Source: Bradyrhizobium betae (lineage in GTDB: Bacteria > Pseudomonadota > Alphaproteobacteria > Rhizobiales > Xanthobacteraceae). From it: a DNA stretch of 64,000 bases. Of the stretch, positions 24,842 to 33,211 are shown piece by piece (the first letter of the stretch is position 1; every line of letters begins with the position of its first letter). Under the pieces are notes generated by a model, which was not told where the DNA came from, searched no databases, and worked only from the letters and a program-made list of their open reading frames with translations. Where the stretch lies: assembly GCF_008932115.1 (NCBI RefSeq), contig NZ_CP044543.1, forward strand, positions 5,028,501-5,092,500. The letters run 5' to 3'. Both the position numbers and the translations under genes were made by a program.

Positions 24842-24960
24842 GTCGTTTGCGCCGGGAACGCTCATTTTTCGGGGTATAATCGGTGGAGGCAGCGAATCGC
24901 CGCTGTCGCGGCACGGGGGTGGCCGGTAAGTTCGCCGCCTCCCCAAAGGCTCTATGGCAC

Positions 24961-25755
24961 ATGCACCAGTATCAGGACTTGCTCGAGCGGATTCTATCAG
25001 ACGGCGCCGAGAAGACCGACCGGACCGGGACCGGGACGCTGTCGATATTCGGCCATCAGATGCGCTTCAATCTGTCCGCCGGCTTCCCGATGCTGACCAC
25101 CAAGCGGCTGCCGTTGAAGGCGATCGTGCATGAGCTGTTGTGGTTCCTGAAGGGTGACACCAACATCAAATATCTGCGCGACAACGGCGTCACCATCTGG
25201 GACGAGTGGGCGGACGCCAACGGCGATCTTGGCCCGGTCTATGGCCATCAATGGCGCTCCTGGCCCGCGCCGGATGGCCGCAGCATCGACCAGATCGCGA
25301 ACGTGGTCGACATGATCAAGCGCAACCCGGACTCGCGCCGCCTGATCGTCTCGGCCTGGAATCCGGCCGAAGTCGACAAGATGGCGCTGCCGCCGTGCCA
25401 CTGCCTGTTCCAGTTCTACGTCGCCAACGGCAAGCTGTCGTGCCAGCTCTACCAGCGCTCCGCCGACGTCTTCCTCGGCGTGCCCTTCAACATCGCCTCC
25501 TATGCACTGCTCACCATGATGGTGGCGCAGGTGACGGGCCTGAAGCCCGGCGACTTCGTGCATTCGTTCGGCGACACCCATCTGTATTCCAACCATCTGG
25601 AGCAGGCGAAGCTCCAGCTCACCCGCGCGCCGCGTGCGCTGCCGGTGATGCGGATCAACCCCGACGTGAAGGACATCTTCTCCTTCCGTTTTGAGGATTT
25701 TGAGCTCGTCGGCTACGATCCGCATCCGCACATCAAGGCGGAAGTCGCGGTCTGA
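24961..25755 (+). CDS. thyA: Thymidylate synthase
   Basis: A 264-residue cytoplasmic enzyme, the same length as the E. coli protein. It makes dTMP from dUMP with methylene-tetrahydrofolate as donor and reductant. Catalytic Cys146 is in [13 protein letters not shown]; the folate and dUMP-binding segments [20 protein letters not shown] and HLYSNH are intact. ATG 24961 gives the standard N-terminus [13 protein letters not shown] perfect -10 box TATAAT lies at 24875-24880. folA, which regenerates tetrahydrofolate from the dihydrofolate made here, follows two genes later in the same operon. Confidence 0.96.
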   Translation: MHQYQDLLERILSDGAEKTDRTGTGTLSIFGHQMRFNLSAGFPMLTTKRLPLKAIVHELLWFLKGDTNIKYLRDNGVTIWDEWADANGDLGPVYGHQWRSWPAPDGRSIDQIANVVDMIKRNPDSRRLIVSAWNPAEVDKMALPPCHCLFQFYVANGKLSCQLYQRSADVFLGVPFNIASYALLTMMVAQVTGLKPGDFVHSFGDTHLYSNHLEQAKLQLTRAPRALPVMRINPDVKDIFSFRFEDFELVGYDPHPHIKAEVAV

Positions 25756-25760
25756 CGCAG

Positions 25761-26246
25761 ATGTCGCTCAATATCCGCCGCGCGCGTCCCGGCGAAGCCG
25801 GGCTCGTTCTCGCCTTCATCCGCGAGCTCGCCGAATACGAAAAGCTCTCGCACGAGGTTGATGCGACCGAGGCGCTGATCGGCGATGCGCTGTTCGGCGA
25901 GAGACCGCAACTCCATTGCGCCATCGCCGAGTGGAACGGCGAGCCGGTCGGCTTTGCTGTCTGGTTTGTCAATTTCTCCACCTTCAGCGGTCGCCACGGC
26001 ATCTATCTCGAAGATCTCTACGTGCGGCCGTCCCACCGGGGCAGGGGGCTCGGCAAGGAGCTGCTGGTTTATCTCGCGAAGGAATGCGTCGACAACGGCT
26101 GGTCGCGTTTGCAATGGGCGGTGCTCGACTGGAACGCGCCGTCGATCGCGTTCTACAAATCGCTCGGCGCTGTCATGATGGACGACTGGACGCTGTGCCG
26201 GGTCACCGGTCCTGCGCTGACGCGCCTCGCCGGGAGCGCGACCTGA
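25761..26246 (+). CDS. GNAT family N-acetyltransferase
   Basis: A 161-residue acetyltransferase of the diamine/spermidine N-acetyltransferase-like group: IRRARPGEAGLVLAFIRELA at the start, then YLEDLYVRPSHRGRGLGKEL, in which RGRGLGK is the acetyl-CoA loop, and a C-terminal WNAPSIAFYKSLGA motif. Substrate unknown; related proteins act on small amines. It sits between thyA (5 bases upstream) and folA (TGATG overlap), so it is part of this operon, an arrangement with no evident biochemical link to folate. Confidence 0.87.
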   Translation: MSLNIRRARPGEAGLVLAFIRELAEYEKLSHEVDATEALIGDALFGERPQLHCAIAEWNGEPVGFAVWFVNFSTFSGRHGIYLEDLYVRPSHRGRGLGKELLVYLAKECVDNGWSRLQWAVLDWNAPSIAFYKSLGAVMMDDWTLCRVTGPALTRLAGSAT

Positions 26247-26755
26247 TGGAGATCGTCTTCGTGGTGGCCATCGCGGAGAACGGCATCATCGGCGCCGGCA
26301 ACGCAATGCCATGGCGACTGAAATCAGACCTGGCGCGCTTCAAGGCGTTGACGATCGGCAAGCCCCTGATCATGGGGCGCAAGACGTTCGAATCCCTGCC
26401 CCGTCCGCTCCCGGGTCGCACCAACATCGTCATCACGCGCGATGCGGCTTATCGCGCCGCCGGTGCCATCGTCACGACCTCGGCCGCCGACGCAGGCGCG
26501 GTCGCGCTTGGCGATGCCCTGCGGCGTTCGGTCGCCGAGATCGCGGTGATTGGCGGTGCCGAGATCTTCCGGCAATGGCTCGATCGCGCGGACCGCCTCG
26601 AAATTACCGAAGTGCATGCGCGGCCCGACGGCGACACGCATTTCGACATCGACAGGGCCGATTGGGATGAGGTCGCGCGCATCCGTCATCCCGCCGGCCC
26701 CAACGACAGCGCCGACTACTCCTATGTGACATATCGTCGAAGGCGCGGCCATTAA
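26246..26755 (+). CDS. folA: Dihydrofolate reductase
   Basis: A 169-residue enzyme that reduces dihydrofolate to tetrahydrofolate with NADPH. Visible landmarks are IAENGIIGAGNAMPWRLKSDL (Met20-loop region, split around residues 9-28), the NADPH-binding KPLIMGRKTFESLP, and VIGGAEIFRQWL. It overlaps the acetyltransferase stop by one base and serves the folate cycle together with thyA upstream. Trimethoprim target family. Confidence 0.95.
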   Translation: MEIVFVVAIAENGIIGAGNAMPWRLKSDLARFKALTIGKPLIMGRKTFESLPRPLPGRTNIVITRDAAYRAAGAIVTTSAADAGAVALGDALRRSVAEIAVIGGAEIFRQWLDRADRLEITEVHARPDGDTHFDIDRADWDEVARIRHPAGPNDSADYSYVTYRRRRGH

Positions 26756-26766
26756 CCGCTTTTGCC

Positions 26767-26806
26767 AATGTTAACATTGACTTTTCCGGCCCCGAGCTTA
26801 GCTCGG
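26767..26806 (+). promoter_or_regulatory. Palindrome and short hairpin upstream of hflK
   Basis: AATGTTAACATT (26767-26778) is a perfect 12-bp palindrome just after the folA stop codon, overlapped by a TTGACT -35-like hexamer (26777-26782). CCGAGC-TTA-GCTCGG (26792-26806) forms a 6-bp hairpin downstream. Together with the 160-base gap this suggests that hflK has its own, possibly regulated, promoter. No clear -10 box is seen. Confidence 0.3.
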
Positions 26807-26914
26807 AGGACGGCGAGGGCTGCGTTGTAAGGGACCTGCCGGTCCCCTATAAAGCCGGACCGGACAATGCGGGCCGGGTTAGTTCTAGTCCCGGTCTGCC
26901 GAGGAGAACGTCGA

Positions 26915-28051
26915 ATGCCGTGGAAGAATCAGGGCGGTGGCCCATGGGGCTCGGGTCCGAAGGGACCATGGGGCACAGGCCCGCAACCGGTCGGGCCGAG
27001 GCCGCCGGATCTGGAAGACCTTCTGCGGCGCAGCCAGGATCGCCTCCAGCAGATCATGCCGGGCGGCTATTTCTCCGGCATCGGCATCACGCTGATCATC
27101 CTGCTCATCATCGCGTTCTGGCTGCTGTCGGGCTTCTTCCGGGTGCAGTCCGAAGAACTCGGCGTCGTGTTGCGCTTCGGCAAACATGTCCGCACCGTGC
27201 AGCCCGGCCTGAACTATCATCTGCCCTATCCGATCGAGACCGTGCTGCTGCCGAAGGCGCTGCGCGTCTCCACCATCTCGATCGGCATGACGCTGATCGA
27301 CGATCCGGCGCGGCGCGGCCGTTCCATTCGTGACGTGCCGGAAGAGAGCCTGATGCTGACCGGCGACGAGAACATCGTCGATGTCGACTTCACCGTGCTC
27401 TGGCGCATCAAGCCGGACGGCGTCGGCGACTTCCTCTTCAACATCCAGAATCCCGAAGGCACCGTGAAAGCGGTCGCCGAGAGCGCGATGCGCGAAGTGA
27501 TCGGCCGTTCGCAGATCCAGCCGATCCTGACCGGCGCGCGCAACGTCACCGAACAGGGCGTGCAGGAGTTGATCCAGAAGACTCTGGACAGCTACGGCGC
27601 CGGCATCGTCATCAGCCAGGTGCAGATGCAGAAGGTCGACCCACCGGCGCAGGTGATCGACGCGTTCCGCGACGTCCAGGCGGCGCGCGCCAATCTCGAG
27701 CAGTTGCAGAACGAGGCGCAGACCTACGCCAACCAGGTGGTGCCGCAGGCACGCGGACGTGCAGCGCAGATCCTGCAGGCCGCCGAAGGCTACAGGGAGC
27801 AGACAGTCGCCGAGGCCAAGGGCCAGAGCTCGCGCTTCCTGAAGGTTTACGAGGAATACAAGAAGGCGCCCGACGTGACGCGTGAACGGATCTATCTGGA
27901 GACGATGGAGCGCGTGCTCGGCGGCGCGGACAAGCTCGTCTATGACGGCGGCCCCTCGGGCCAGGGCGTCGTGCCCTATCTGCCGCTGGGCGAACTGACG
28001 GCCAAGCGGCCGCCTACCACCGGTCAGCAATCGAGCGGAGGCACCCGATGA
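26915..28051 (+). CDS. hflK: FtsH protease modulator HflK
   Basis: A 378-residue membrane protein of the stomatin/prohibitin (SPFH) family. A Gly/Pro-rich cytoplasmic N-terminus (residues 1-45) precedes one membrane helix (about 55-75, GIGITLIILLIIAFWLLSGF) and a periplasmic SPFH domain (about 76-270) with the NIQNPEGTVKAVAESAMREV segment. HflK and HflC form the large cage around FtsH and modulate its proteolysis. hflC follows with a 4-base overlap. ATG 26915 is chosen because GAGGAGAA lies upstream. Confidence 0.95.
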   Translation: MPWKNQGGGPWGSGPKGPWGTGPQPVGPRPPDLEDLLRRSQDRLQQIMPGGYFSGIGITLIILLIIAFWLLSGFFRVQSEELGVVLRFGKHVRTVQPGLNYHLPYPIETVLLPKALRVSTISIGMTLIDDPARRGRSIRDVPEESLMLTGDENIVDVDFTVLWRIKPDGVGDFLFNIQNPEGTVKAVAESAMREVIGRSQIQPILTGARNVTEQGVQELIQKTLDSYGAGIVISQVQMQKVDPPAQVIDAFRDVQAARANLEQLQNEAQTYANQVVPQARGRAAQILQAAEGYREQTVAEAKGQSSRFLKVYEEYKKAPDVTRERIYLETMERVLGGADKLVYDGGPSGQGVVPYLPLGELTAKRPPTTGQQSSGGTR

Positions 28052-28944
28052 GGTCTCCGGTCACAGGTATGGTCACGCTGCTCGGGCTCCTGCTCGTCGT
28101 GATCGTCGGCTACATGTCGCTGTTCACGGTGCAGCAGACCGAGCAGACCATCGTGCTGCAGTTCGGCCGCCCCGTCGACGTCGTCACTGACCCCGGCCTG
28201 CATTTCAAGGCGCCGTGGAATTCGGTGATCAACATCGACAAGCGGATTCTCGATCTGGAAAATCCGTCGCAGGAAGCGATCGCGTCCGACCAGAAGCGGC
28301 TCGTGGTCGATGCCTTTGCGCGCTACCGCATCAAGGACGCGTTGCGCTTCTACCAGAGCATCGGTTCGATCCAGGCCGCCAACATCCAGCTCACCACGCT
28401 CCTGAACGCGGCGCTGCGCCGCGTCCTTGGTGAAGTCACCTTCATCAACGTGGTCCGCGACGACCGCGAGAAGCTGATGCAGCGCATCCGCGATCAGCTC
28501 GATCGCGAAGCCGGCGGCTACGGCATCCAGGTCGTCGACGTCCGGATCCGCCGTGCCGACCTGCCGGAACAGAACAGCCAGGCGGTCTATCAGCGCATGA
28601 AGACGGAACGCGAGCGGGAAGCCGCCGAGTTCCGCGCGGAGGGCGGCCAGAAGGCACAGGAGATCCGCTCCAAGGCCGACCGCGAGGCGACCGTGATCGA
28701 GGCTGAAGCAAGGTCCCAGGCCGAGCAGACTCGCGGTGTCGGCGATGCCGAGCGCAACCGCCTGTTTGCGGAAGCCTACGGCAAGGACGCCGACTTCTTT
28801 GCCTTCTACCGGTCGATGACGGCCTATGAGACTGGGTTGAAATCGAGCGATACTCGCTTCCTGCTCCGTCCGGACTCGGATTTCTTCCGGTTCTTTGGTA
28901 ACCCGTCCGGCAGGATGCCCGTCGCGGCGCCGGCCAAGCCATAA
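28048..28944 (+). CDS. hflC: FtsH protease modulator HflC
   Basis: A 298-residue SPFH protein with an N-terminal membrane anchor (about residues 7-26), a conserved LQFGRPVDVVTDPGLHFKAP strand region and the DVRIRRADLPEQNSQAVYQR segment, then a long charged coiled-coil (about 190-240). It assembles with HflK in the periplasm around FtsH. The overlap ATGA with hflK ensures equal synthesis. Confidence 0.95.
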   Translation: MRSPVTGMVTLLGLLLVVIVGYMSLFTVQQTEQTIVLQFGRPVDVVTDPGLHFKAPWNSVINIDKRILDLENPSQEAIASDQKRLVVDAFARYRIKDALRFYQSIGSIQAANIQLTTLLNAALRRVLGEVTFINVVRDDREKLMQRIRDQLDREAGGYGIQVVDVRIRRADLPEQNSQAVYQRMKTEREREAAEFRAEGGQKAQEIRSKADREATVIEAEARSQAEQTRGVGDAERNRLFAEAYGKDADFFAFYRSMTAYETGLKSSDTRFLLRPDSDFFRFFGNPSGRMPVAAPAKP

Positions 28945-28950
28945 GCGACA

Positions 28951-28974
28951 AGGGGCGGCAGGTCTGCCGCCCCT
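28951..28974 (+). other. Stable hairpin after hflC
   Basis: AGGGGCGGCA (28951-28960), loop GGTC, TGCCGCCCCT (28965-28974): a perfect 10-bp GC-rich stem 6 bases after the hflC stop codon. No T-run follows, so it is more likely an mRNA-stability or processing element than a terminator, leaving the DUF2065 and protease genes possibly in the same transcript. Confidence 0.5.
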
Positions 28975-29014
28975 TCGTCCAGACAAGAACAGCACAACGG
29001 GAGGTTCCCATCCG

Positions 29015-29221
29015 ATGAGGTCCATTGCGTTCGCCGACTTCCTCATCGGCCTAGGCATCCTGTTCGTGCTCGAAGGCTTGATGTTTGCGGCCAGTCCCAA
29101 CTGGATGCGCAAGGCCATGAAGAGCGCCATCGCCACGCCGGACAATATCCTGCGGGCGGTCGGGATCGGTTCGGCCGTTGCCGGCCTGGTCCTGATCTGG
29201 GTGATGCGACGCCCGATTTAG
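29015..29221 (+). CDS. DUF2065 family small membrane protein
   Basis: A 68-residue protein with two transmembrane helices (about residues 4-23 and 46-64) and the motif FLIGLGILFVLEGLMFAASP then MRKAM of the DUF2065 (YjeT-like) family. These small proteins are commonly encoded next to hflC in proteobacteria. GGGAGG lies 10 bases before ATG 29015. A link to HflKC/FtsH membrane quality control is inferred from context only. Confidence 0.85.
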   Translation: MRSIAFADFLIGLGILFVLEGLMFAASPNWMRKAMKSAIATPDNILRAVGIGSAVAGLVLIWVMRRPI

Positions 29222-29379
29222 CCGTCATGCCAACGCCAAAGTGAAGGCGAGAGGCGGGTTTTCGCCGTATTGTCCGGGCCTTGAGGCCCGTTAAGCTCCG
29301 TGCTTGCGCCGTCCCCCGGTTCGAGCGCAGTCTTGGAGTGGAAGGCTTGGAGCCGAATCCTTGTTCTCTGGAGATACCT

Positions 29380-30870
29380 ATGACCGCTGCCACCATTGCC
29401 CCGACCCGCTTGCGCTTAGGGCTGGCCGCGCTCGTCGTCAGTGCATTCAGCGCGTTCGGTACGCCGGCTCAGGCGCGCGGACCTGAGGGCATCGCCGACG
29501 TCGCCGAGAAGGTGATCGACGCGGTCGTCAACATCTCGACCTCGCAGACCGTCGAGGCCAAGGGCGGCGGCAGCAACAGCATGCCGCAGCTGCCGCCCGG
29601 CTCGCCCTTCGAGGAATTCTTCGACGACTTCTTCAAGAACCGCAAGGGACCCGGCGGCGGCAAAGGCGGCGACGGCGGCCCGCCGAAGAAGACCAACTCG
29701 CTGGGAAGCGGCTTCATCATCGACACATCAGGCGTCGTCGTCACCAACAACCACGTCATCGCGGATGCCGATGAGATCAACGTCATCCTCAATGACGGCA
29801 CCAAGATCAAGGCCGAGCTGGTCGGCGTCGACAAGAAGACCGACCTTGCGGTGCTGAAGTTCAAGCCGACCAAGCCGCTCGTTGCGGTGAAGTTCGGCGA
29901 CTCCGACAAGCTGCGTCTCGGCGACTGGGTGGTCGCGATCGGCAATCCGTTCAGCCTCGGCGGCACCGTGACCGCCGGCATCGTTTCGGCCAAGAACCGC
30001 GACATCTCGTCGGGCCCTTATGACAGCTACATCCAGACCGATGCCGCCATCAATCGCGGCAACTCCGGCGGTCCGCTGTTCAACCTCGATGGCGACGTCA
30101 TCGGCGTCAACACGCTGATCATCTCGCCCTCCGGCGGCTCGATCGGCATTGGCTTTGCCGTGCCGTCGAAGACGGTCGCGGGTGTCGTCGACCAGCTCCG
30201 TCAGTTCGGCGAGCTGCGCCGCGGCTGGCTGGGCGTGCGCATCCAGAGCGTCACCGACGAGATCGCCGAGAGCCTCAACATCAAGCCGCCGCGCGGCGCG
30301 CTGGTTGCCGGCGTGGACGACAAGGGCCCGGCCAAGCCCGCCGGCATCGAGCCCGGCGACGTCGTCGTCAAGTTCGACGGCAAGGACGTCAAGGACCCGA
30401 AGGACCTTTCCCGCGTCGTCGCCGACACCGCGGTCGGCAAGGAGGTCGACGTCATCGTCATCCGCAAGGGCCAGGAGGAGACCAAGAAGGTCACGCTCGG
30501 CCGCTTGCAGGATCCCGACAAGGTGCAGGCCGCGGTGAAGACCGACGAGCCCGCGCCCGAGAAGCCGGTGACGCAGAAGGCGCTCGGCCTCGATCTGGCG
30601 GCGTTGAACAAGGATCTGCGCACGCGCTACAAGATCAAGGACAGCGTCAAGGGCGTGGTCGTCACGAGCGTCGACGCCAATTCCGACGCCGCCGAGAAGC
30701 GCCTTTCCGCCGGCGACGTCATCGTCGAGGTGGCGCAGGAAGCGGTCTCGAGCGGTGCCGACATCCAGAAGCGCGTCGACCAGCTCAAGAAGGACGGCAA
30801 GAAGTCGGTGCTGCTGCTGGTTTCGAATGCCGACGGCGAGCTGCGCTTCGTGGCGCTGAGCGTGCAGTAA
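29380..30870 (+). CDS. Do-family (DegP/MucD-type) periplasmic serine protease
   Basis: A 496-residue protease and chaperone of the envelope. Signal peptide at residues 1-30 (...GTPAQA), then a trypsin-like domain with the catalytic triad His125 (NNHVIADADE), Asp155 (KKTDLAVLKF) and Ser229 (RGNSGGPLF). Two PDZ domains follow, at about residues 285-385 and 405-490. A Gly/Lys-rich loop at about 85-105 precedes the protease core. It degrades or refolds damaged periplasmic proteins. ATG 29380 has GGAGA upstream. Its place after hflKC groups envelope quality-control functions. Confidence 0.93.
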   Translation: MTAATIAPTRLRLGLAALVVSAFSAFGTPAQARGPEGIADVAEKVIDAVVNISTSQTVEAKGGGSNSMPQLPPGSPFEEFFDDFFKNRKGPGGGKGGDGGPPKKTNSLGSGFIIDTSGVVVTNNHVIADADEINVILNDGTKIKAELVGVDKKTDLAVLKFKPTKPLVAVKFGDSDKLRLGDWVVAIGNPFSLGGTVTAGIVSAKNRDISSGPYDSYIQTDAAINRGNSGGPLFNLDGDVIGVNTLIISPSGGSIGIGFAVPSKTVAGVVDQLRQFGELRRGWLGVRIQSVTDEIAESLNIKPPRGALVAGVDDKGPAKPAGIEPGDVVVKFDGKDVKDPKDLSRVVADTAVGKEVDVIVIRKGQEETKKVTLGRLQDPDKVQAAVKTDEPAPEKPVTQKALGLDLAALNKDLRTRYKIKDSVKGVVVTSVDANSDAAEKRLSAGDVIVEVAQEAVSSGADIQKRVDQLKKDGKKSVLLLVSNADGELRFVALSVQ

Positions 30871-30878
30871 CTTCATCC

Positions 30879-31001
30879 GTCATTCCGGGCGATGCGGAGC
30901 ATCAGACCTCAGGTGCGCGATTGCGCACCTGAGAATCTCGAGGTTCCCCGTTGCGCAATTGCGCACCTGAGGTCTGGTGCTTCGCGCCATCCCGGAACGA
31001 C
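30879..31001. repeat. Long imperfect inverted repeat between convergent genes
   Basis: The left side starts GTCATTCCGGGCGATGCG and contains CAGACCTCAGGTGCGC; the right side is close to its reverse complement and ends CCCGGAACGAC. GCGCACCTGAG is repeated in both halves. It separates the protease gene and serB, which converge, and can fold into a long hairpin that may end transcription from both sides. Confidence 0.75.
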
Positions 31002-31008
31002 GAATGAG

Positions 31009-31914
31009 TCAGTCCCCCACGAACTCATCCCGCCGATATCCCTGCGCATACAATAGCGCGGTGAGATCGCCATGATCGATCCGCGCAGCCGCGGCAGCCG
31101 CCACCGCCGGCTTGGCGTGATACGCCACGCCGAGCCCCGCGGCCTGGATCATCGCAAGATCATTGGCGCCGTCGCCGACGACGACGGAGTCGACGTCGTC
31201 CAGATCGAACGATTCCATCAAATCCACCAGCGTCGCCAGCTTGGCCGCGCGGCCCAGGATCGGCTCCTTCACTTCGCCGGTGAACTTGCCGTCGCGCACG
31301 ACGAGCTCGTTGGCGCGGTTCTCCTGAAACCCGATCCTCGCGGCAATTGCGGTCGTGAACAGCGTGAAGCCGCCGGAGACGAGGCAGGTATAGGCGCCGT
31401 GGGCGCGCATGGTCGCAACCAGTTCGCGGCCGCCCGGCGTCAGCGTGATGCGTTCGGCCAGCACCTTGTCGACGACGCTGGCGGGAAGGTCCTTCAGCAG
31501 CGCGACGCGTTCGCGTAGCGCCGGCTCGAACTCGATCTCGCCGCGCATCGCGCGTTCGGTGATGGCGGCGACATGCGCCTTCAGCCCGGCAAAATCGGCG
31601 AGCTCGTCGATGCATTCCTGGCCGATCATGGTGGAATCCATGTCGGCGAGAAAAAGCTTCTTGCGCCGGAAGCCGACTGGTTGCACCACGATGTCGATCG
31701 GCAGGTCGCCGCGAAGCTCGCGGAGCCGCTGTTCGATGGCGTGACGGTCGCCTTCGAGGTTACTGTCGGCGCCGAAGGGGATGTCGACCGCAACCCCGTC
31801 GAACAGCCAGTGCGCAGGTAGCGCCTGGGGCAGCACGGTGCGGGCGCCGTCGACGATGGTAGAGTCGAGCGCAGGATTATCGGGGTTGCAGATCAGCGTG
31901 GCGACGAGGGACAT
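31009..31914 (-). CDS. serB: Phosphoserine phosphatase
   Basis: A 301-residue HAD-family enzyme that catalyses the last step of serine synthesis. The nucleophile motif is D91-M-D93-S-T95; motif II lies in [15 protein letters not shown], and motif III/IV in [20 protein letters not shown]. The first 85 residues form an ACT-like N-terminal domain, as in other SerB proteins of this length. It is divergent from miaA, with 11 bases between the two start codons, so their promoters must overlap each other or the neighbouring coding sequence. Confidence 0.94.
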   Translation of the reverse strand: MSLVATLICNPDNPALDSTIVDGARTVLPQALPAHWLFDGVAVDIPFGADSNLEGDRHAIEQRLRELRGDLPIDIVVQPVGFRRKKLFLADMDSTMIGQECIDELADFAGLKAHVAAITERAMRGEIEFEPALRERVALLKDLPASVVDKVLAERITLTPGGRELVATMRAHGAYTCLVSGGFTLFTTAIAARIGFQENRANELVVRDGKFTGEVKEPILGRAAKLATLVDLMESFDLDDVDSVVVGDGANDLAMIQAAGLGVAYHAKPAVAAAAAARIDHGDLTALLYAQGYRRDEFVGD

Positions 31915-31925
31915 TTGAGGTTTTC

Positions 31926-32882
31926 GTGAGCGAGGGGCAAGTCGGCAGAAGGCCTATTGGCAAGGCCGTGCTTATCGCAGGCCCGACCGCCAGCGGCAAG
32001 TCGGCGCTGGCGCTCGAGCTTGCCCTCAGCGCGGGCGGCGTCGTGATCAATGCCGATTCCATGCAGGTCTATCGCGACCTCCGCGTCATCACGGCGCGTC
32101 CCACGCGGGCCGACGAGGCGCTCGTGCCCCATCATCTCTATGGCCATGTCGATGCGGCGGTGAACTTCTCGGCCGGCGCCTGGGTGAGCGATGCGGCGAA
32201 GGCGCTCGAAGCGGCGCAAGCCGAAGGCCGGCTGCCGATCTTCATCGGCGGCACCGGGCTCTATTTCAAGGCGCTGACGGCGGGGCTCTCCGTGGTGCCG
32301 CCAATCCCAGCGGAAGTACGCGAGGACGTTCGGGCGCGGCTGGAGCGGAGCGGCGTCGAAGCGCTACATGCGGAACTCGCGGCTCGCGACCCACGGGCGG
32401 CCGCGCGATTGAATCTGCGGGACCGCACGCGCATAGCGCGCGCGCTCGAGGTGATCGAAGCGACCGGCCGCTCGCTGCTCGACTGGCACCTAGAGGGCCA
32501 GCCGCCGCTGTTGCCCAAGGACAGCTTTCGCGCCGTTTTCCTGGCGCCCGAGCGCGACGAGCTCTATGCCCGCATCGATGCCCGCTTCGACGCCATGCTG
32601 GGTGCGGGCGCGCTGAATGAGGTCGAACGGCTTGCCGCCCGGCATCTCGATCCTCTGCTGCCGGCCATGAAGGCCCATGGCGTGCCGGCCCTGATCCGAC
32701 ATCTGCGCGGGGAGATCAGCCTGGCGGACGCCGCCACGATCGGCCGGGCCGACACCCGCCACTATGCCAAGCGGCAATTCACCTGGTTCCGGCACCAACT
32801 GCCCGAATTCGAATGGGTGAAGCCGGAGGAGGCGAGAGGGTGGCTAGCAGCAGATGTGGGCGCTACCCGGGATCCCGGTTGA
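31926..32882 (+). CDS. miaA: tRNA dimethylallyltransferase
   Basis: A 318-residue enzyme that adds a dimethylallyl group to A37 of tRNAs reading UNN codons. P-loop GPTASGKS at residues 19-26, then the family motifs [27 protein letters not shown] and [13 protein letters not shown], and the C-terminal [15 protein letters not shown] signature. Translation starts at GTG 31926, 11 bases from the divergent serB start, so the mRNA leader must be very short or lie inside serB. Confidence 0.94.
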   Translation: MSEGQVGRRPIGKAVLIAGPTASGKSALALELALSAGGVVINADSMQVYRDLRVITARPTRADEALVPHHLYGHVDAAVNFSAGAWVSDAAKALEAAQAEGRLPIFIGGTGLYFKALTAGLSVVPPIPAEVREDVRARLERSGVEALHAELAARDPRAAARLNLRDRTRIARALEVIEATGRSLLDWHLEGQPPLLPKDSFRAVFLAPERDELYARIDARFDAMLGAGALNEVERLAARHLDPLLPAMKAHGVPALIRHLRGEISLADAATIGRADTRHYAKRQFTWFRHQLPEFEWVKPEEARGWLAADVGATRDPG

Positions 32883-32976
32883 GGTGCTTTTGTGCCGGGG
32901 TTCCTGCATTTACCTCTCGCCGAAGCCTGGGAACACCGCTAGACTGCCAAAATCGCGCGGGAACGGCCGCATCGCC

Positions 32977-33004
32977 TTGACATCCGGGCTTTGGCCGCTA
33001 TGTT
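32977..33004 (+). promoter_or_regulatory. Promoter of the ilvB leader transcript
   Basis: TTGACA (32977-32982), 16 bases, TATGTT (32999-33004). This is one of the best sigma70-type promoters in the window and would start transcription near 33010, 27 bases before the leader-peptide ATG. Position and strength fit an attenuated operon in which control lies after initiation. Confidence 0.65.
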
Positions 33005-33036
33005 TCGCGCAACCTTTGGGAAGTCGAGCGCCTGCC

Positions 33037-33102
33037 ATGCGTAATATTATTACCAAGCTCCTTATCGCCGTCGTACCCAGGCACACCGCCGGGGGTGGCT
33101 AG
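33037..33102 (+). CDS. ilvB operon leader peptide (21 aa)
   Basis: A 21-codon frame starting MRNIITKLLIAVVP and ending in three glycines and TAG. Seven of residues 4-13 are Ile, Leu or Val (II, LLI, VV). This is the classic composition of an attenuator leader peptide that senses charged branched-chain tRNAs. It lies between a good promoter and a hairpin-terminator, 110 bases before ilvB. No independent function is expected beyond ribosome stalling. Confidence 0.8.
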   Translation: MRNIITKLLIAVVPRHTAGGG

Positions 33103-33154
33103 CTGCCATCCACATGACAGGCGGTGTGCAGGGTCCCTCTTCGGGGCCTTTTTT
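33082..33154 (+). terminator. ilvB transcription attenuator (hairpins and U-tract)
   Basis: CACACCGCC (33082-33090) pairs perfectly with GGCGGTGTG (33120-33128), enclosing an inner stem GGTGGC/GCCATC (33094-33099 with 33105-33110). Three bases later GGTCCC (33132-33137) pairs with GGGGCC (33143-33148), followed by six Ts (33149-33154): an intrinsic terminator. A ribosome stalled on the Ile/Leu/Val codons would cover the 33082-33090 strand and change the fold. The precise antiterminator pairing is not clear to me; GGGGG at 33091-33095 could pair with CCCTC at 33135-33139. Confidence 0.75.
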
Positions 33155-33211
33155 ATTTCCTGAACCCGACACGAACGAAGCCGCTGACAACAGCGCATCC
33201 GGAGCAAGCCA

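Noticed and set aside
24846..24880. GGAAC at 24855 as an EcfG-type general-stress promoter for thyA
   Set aside because: No CGTT/CGTC box at 16-17 bases; the TATAAT at 24875 fits a housekeeping -10 better, although no good -35 is visible.
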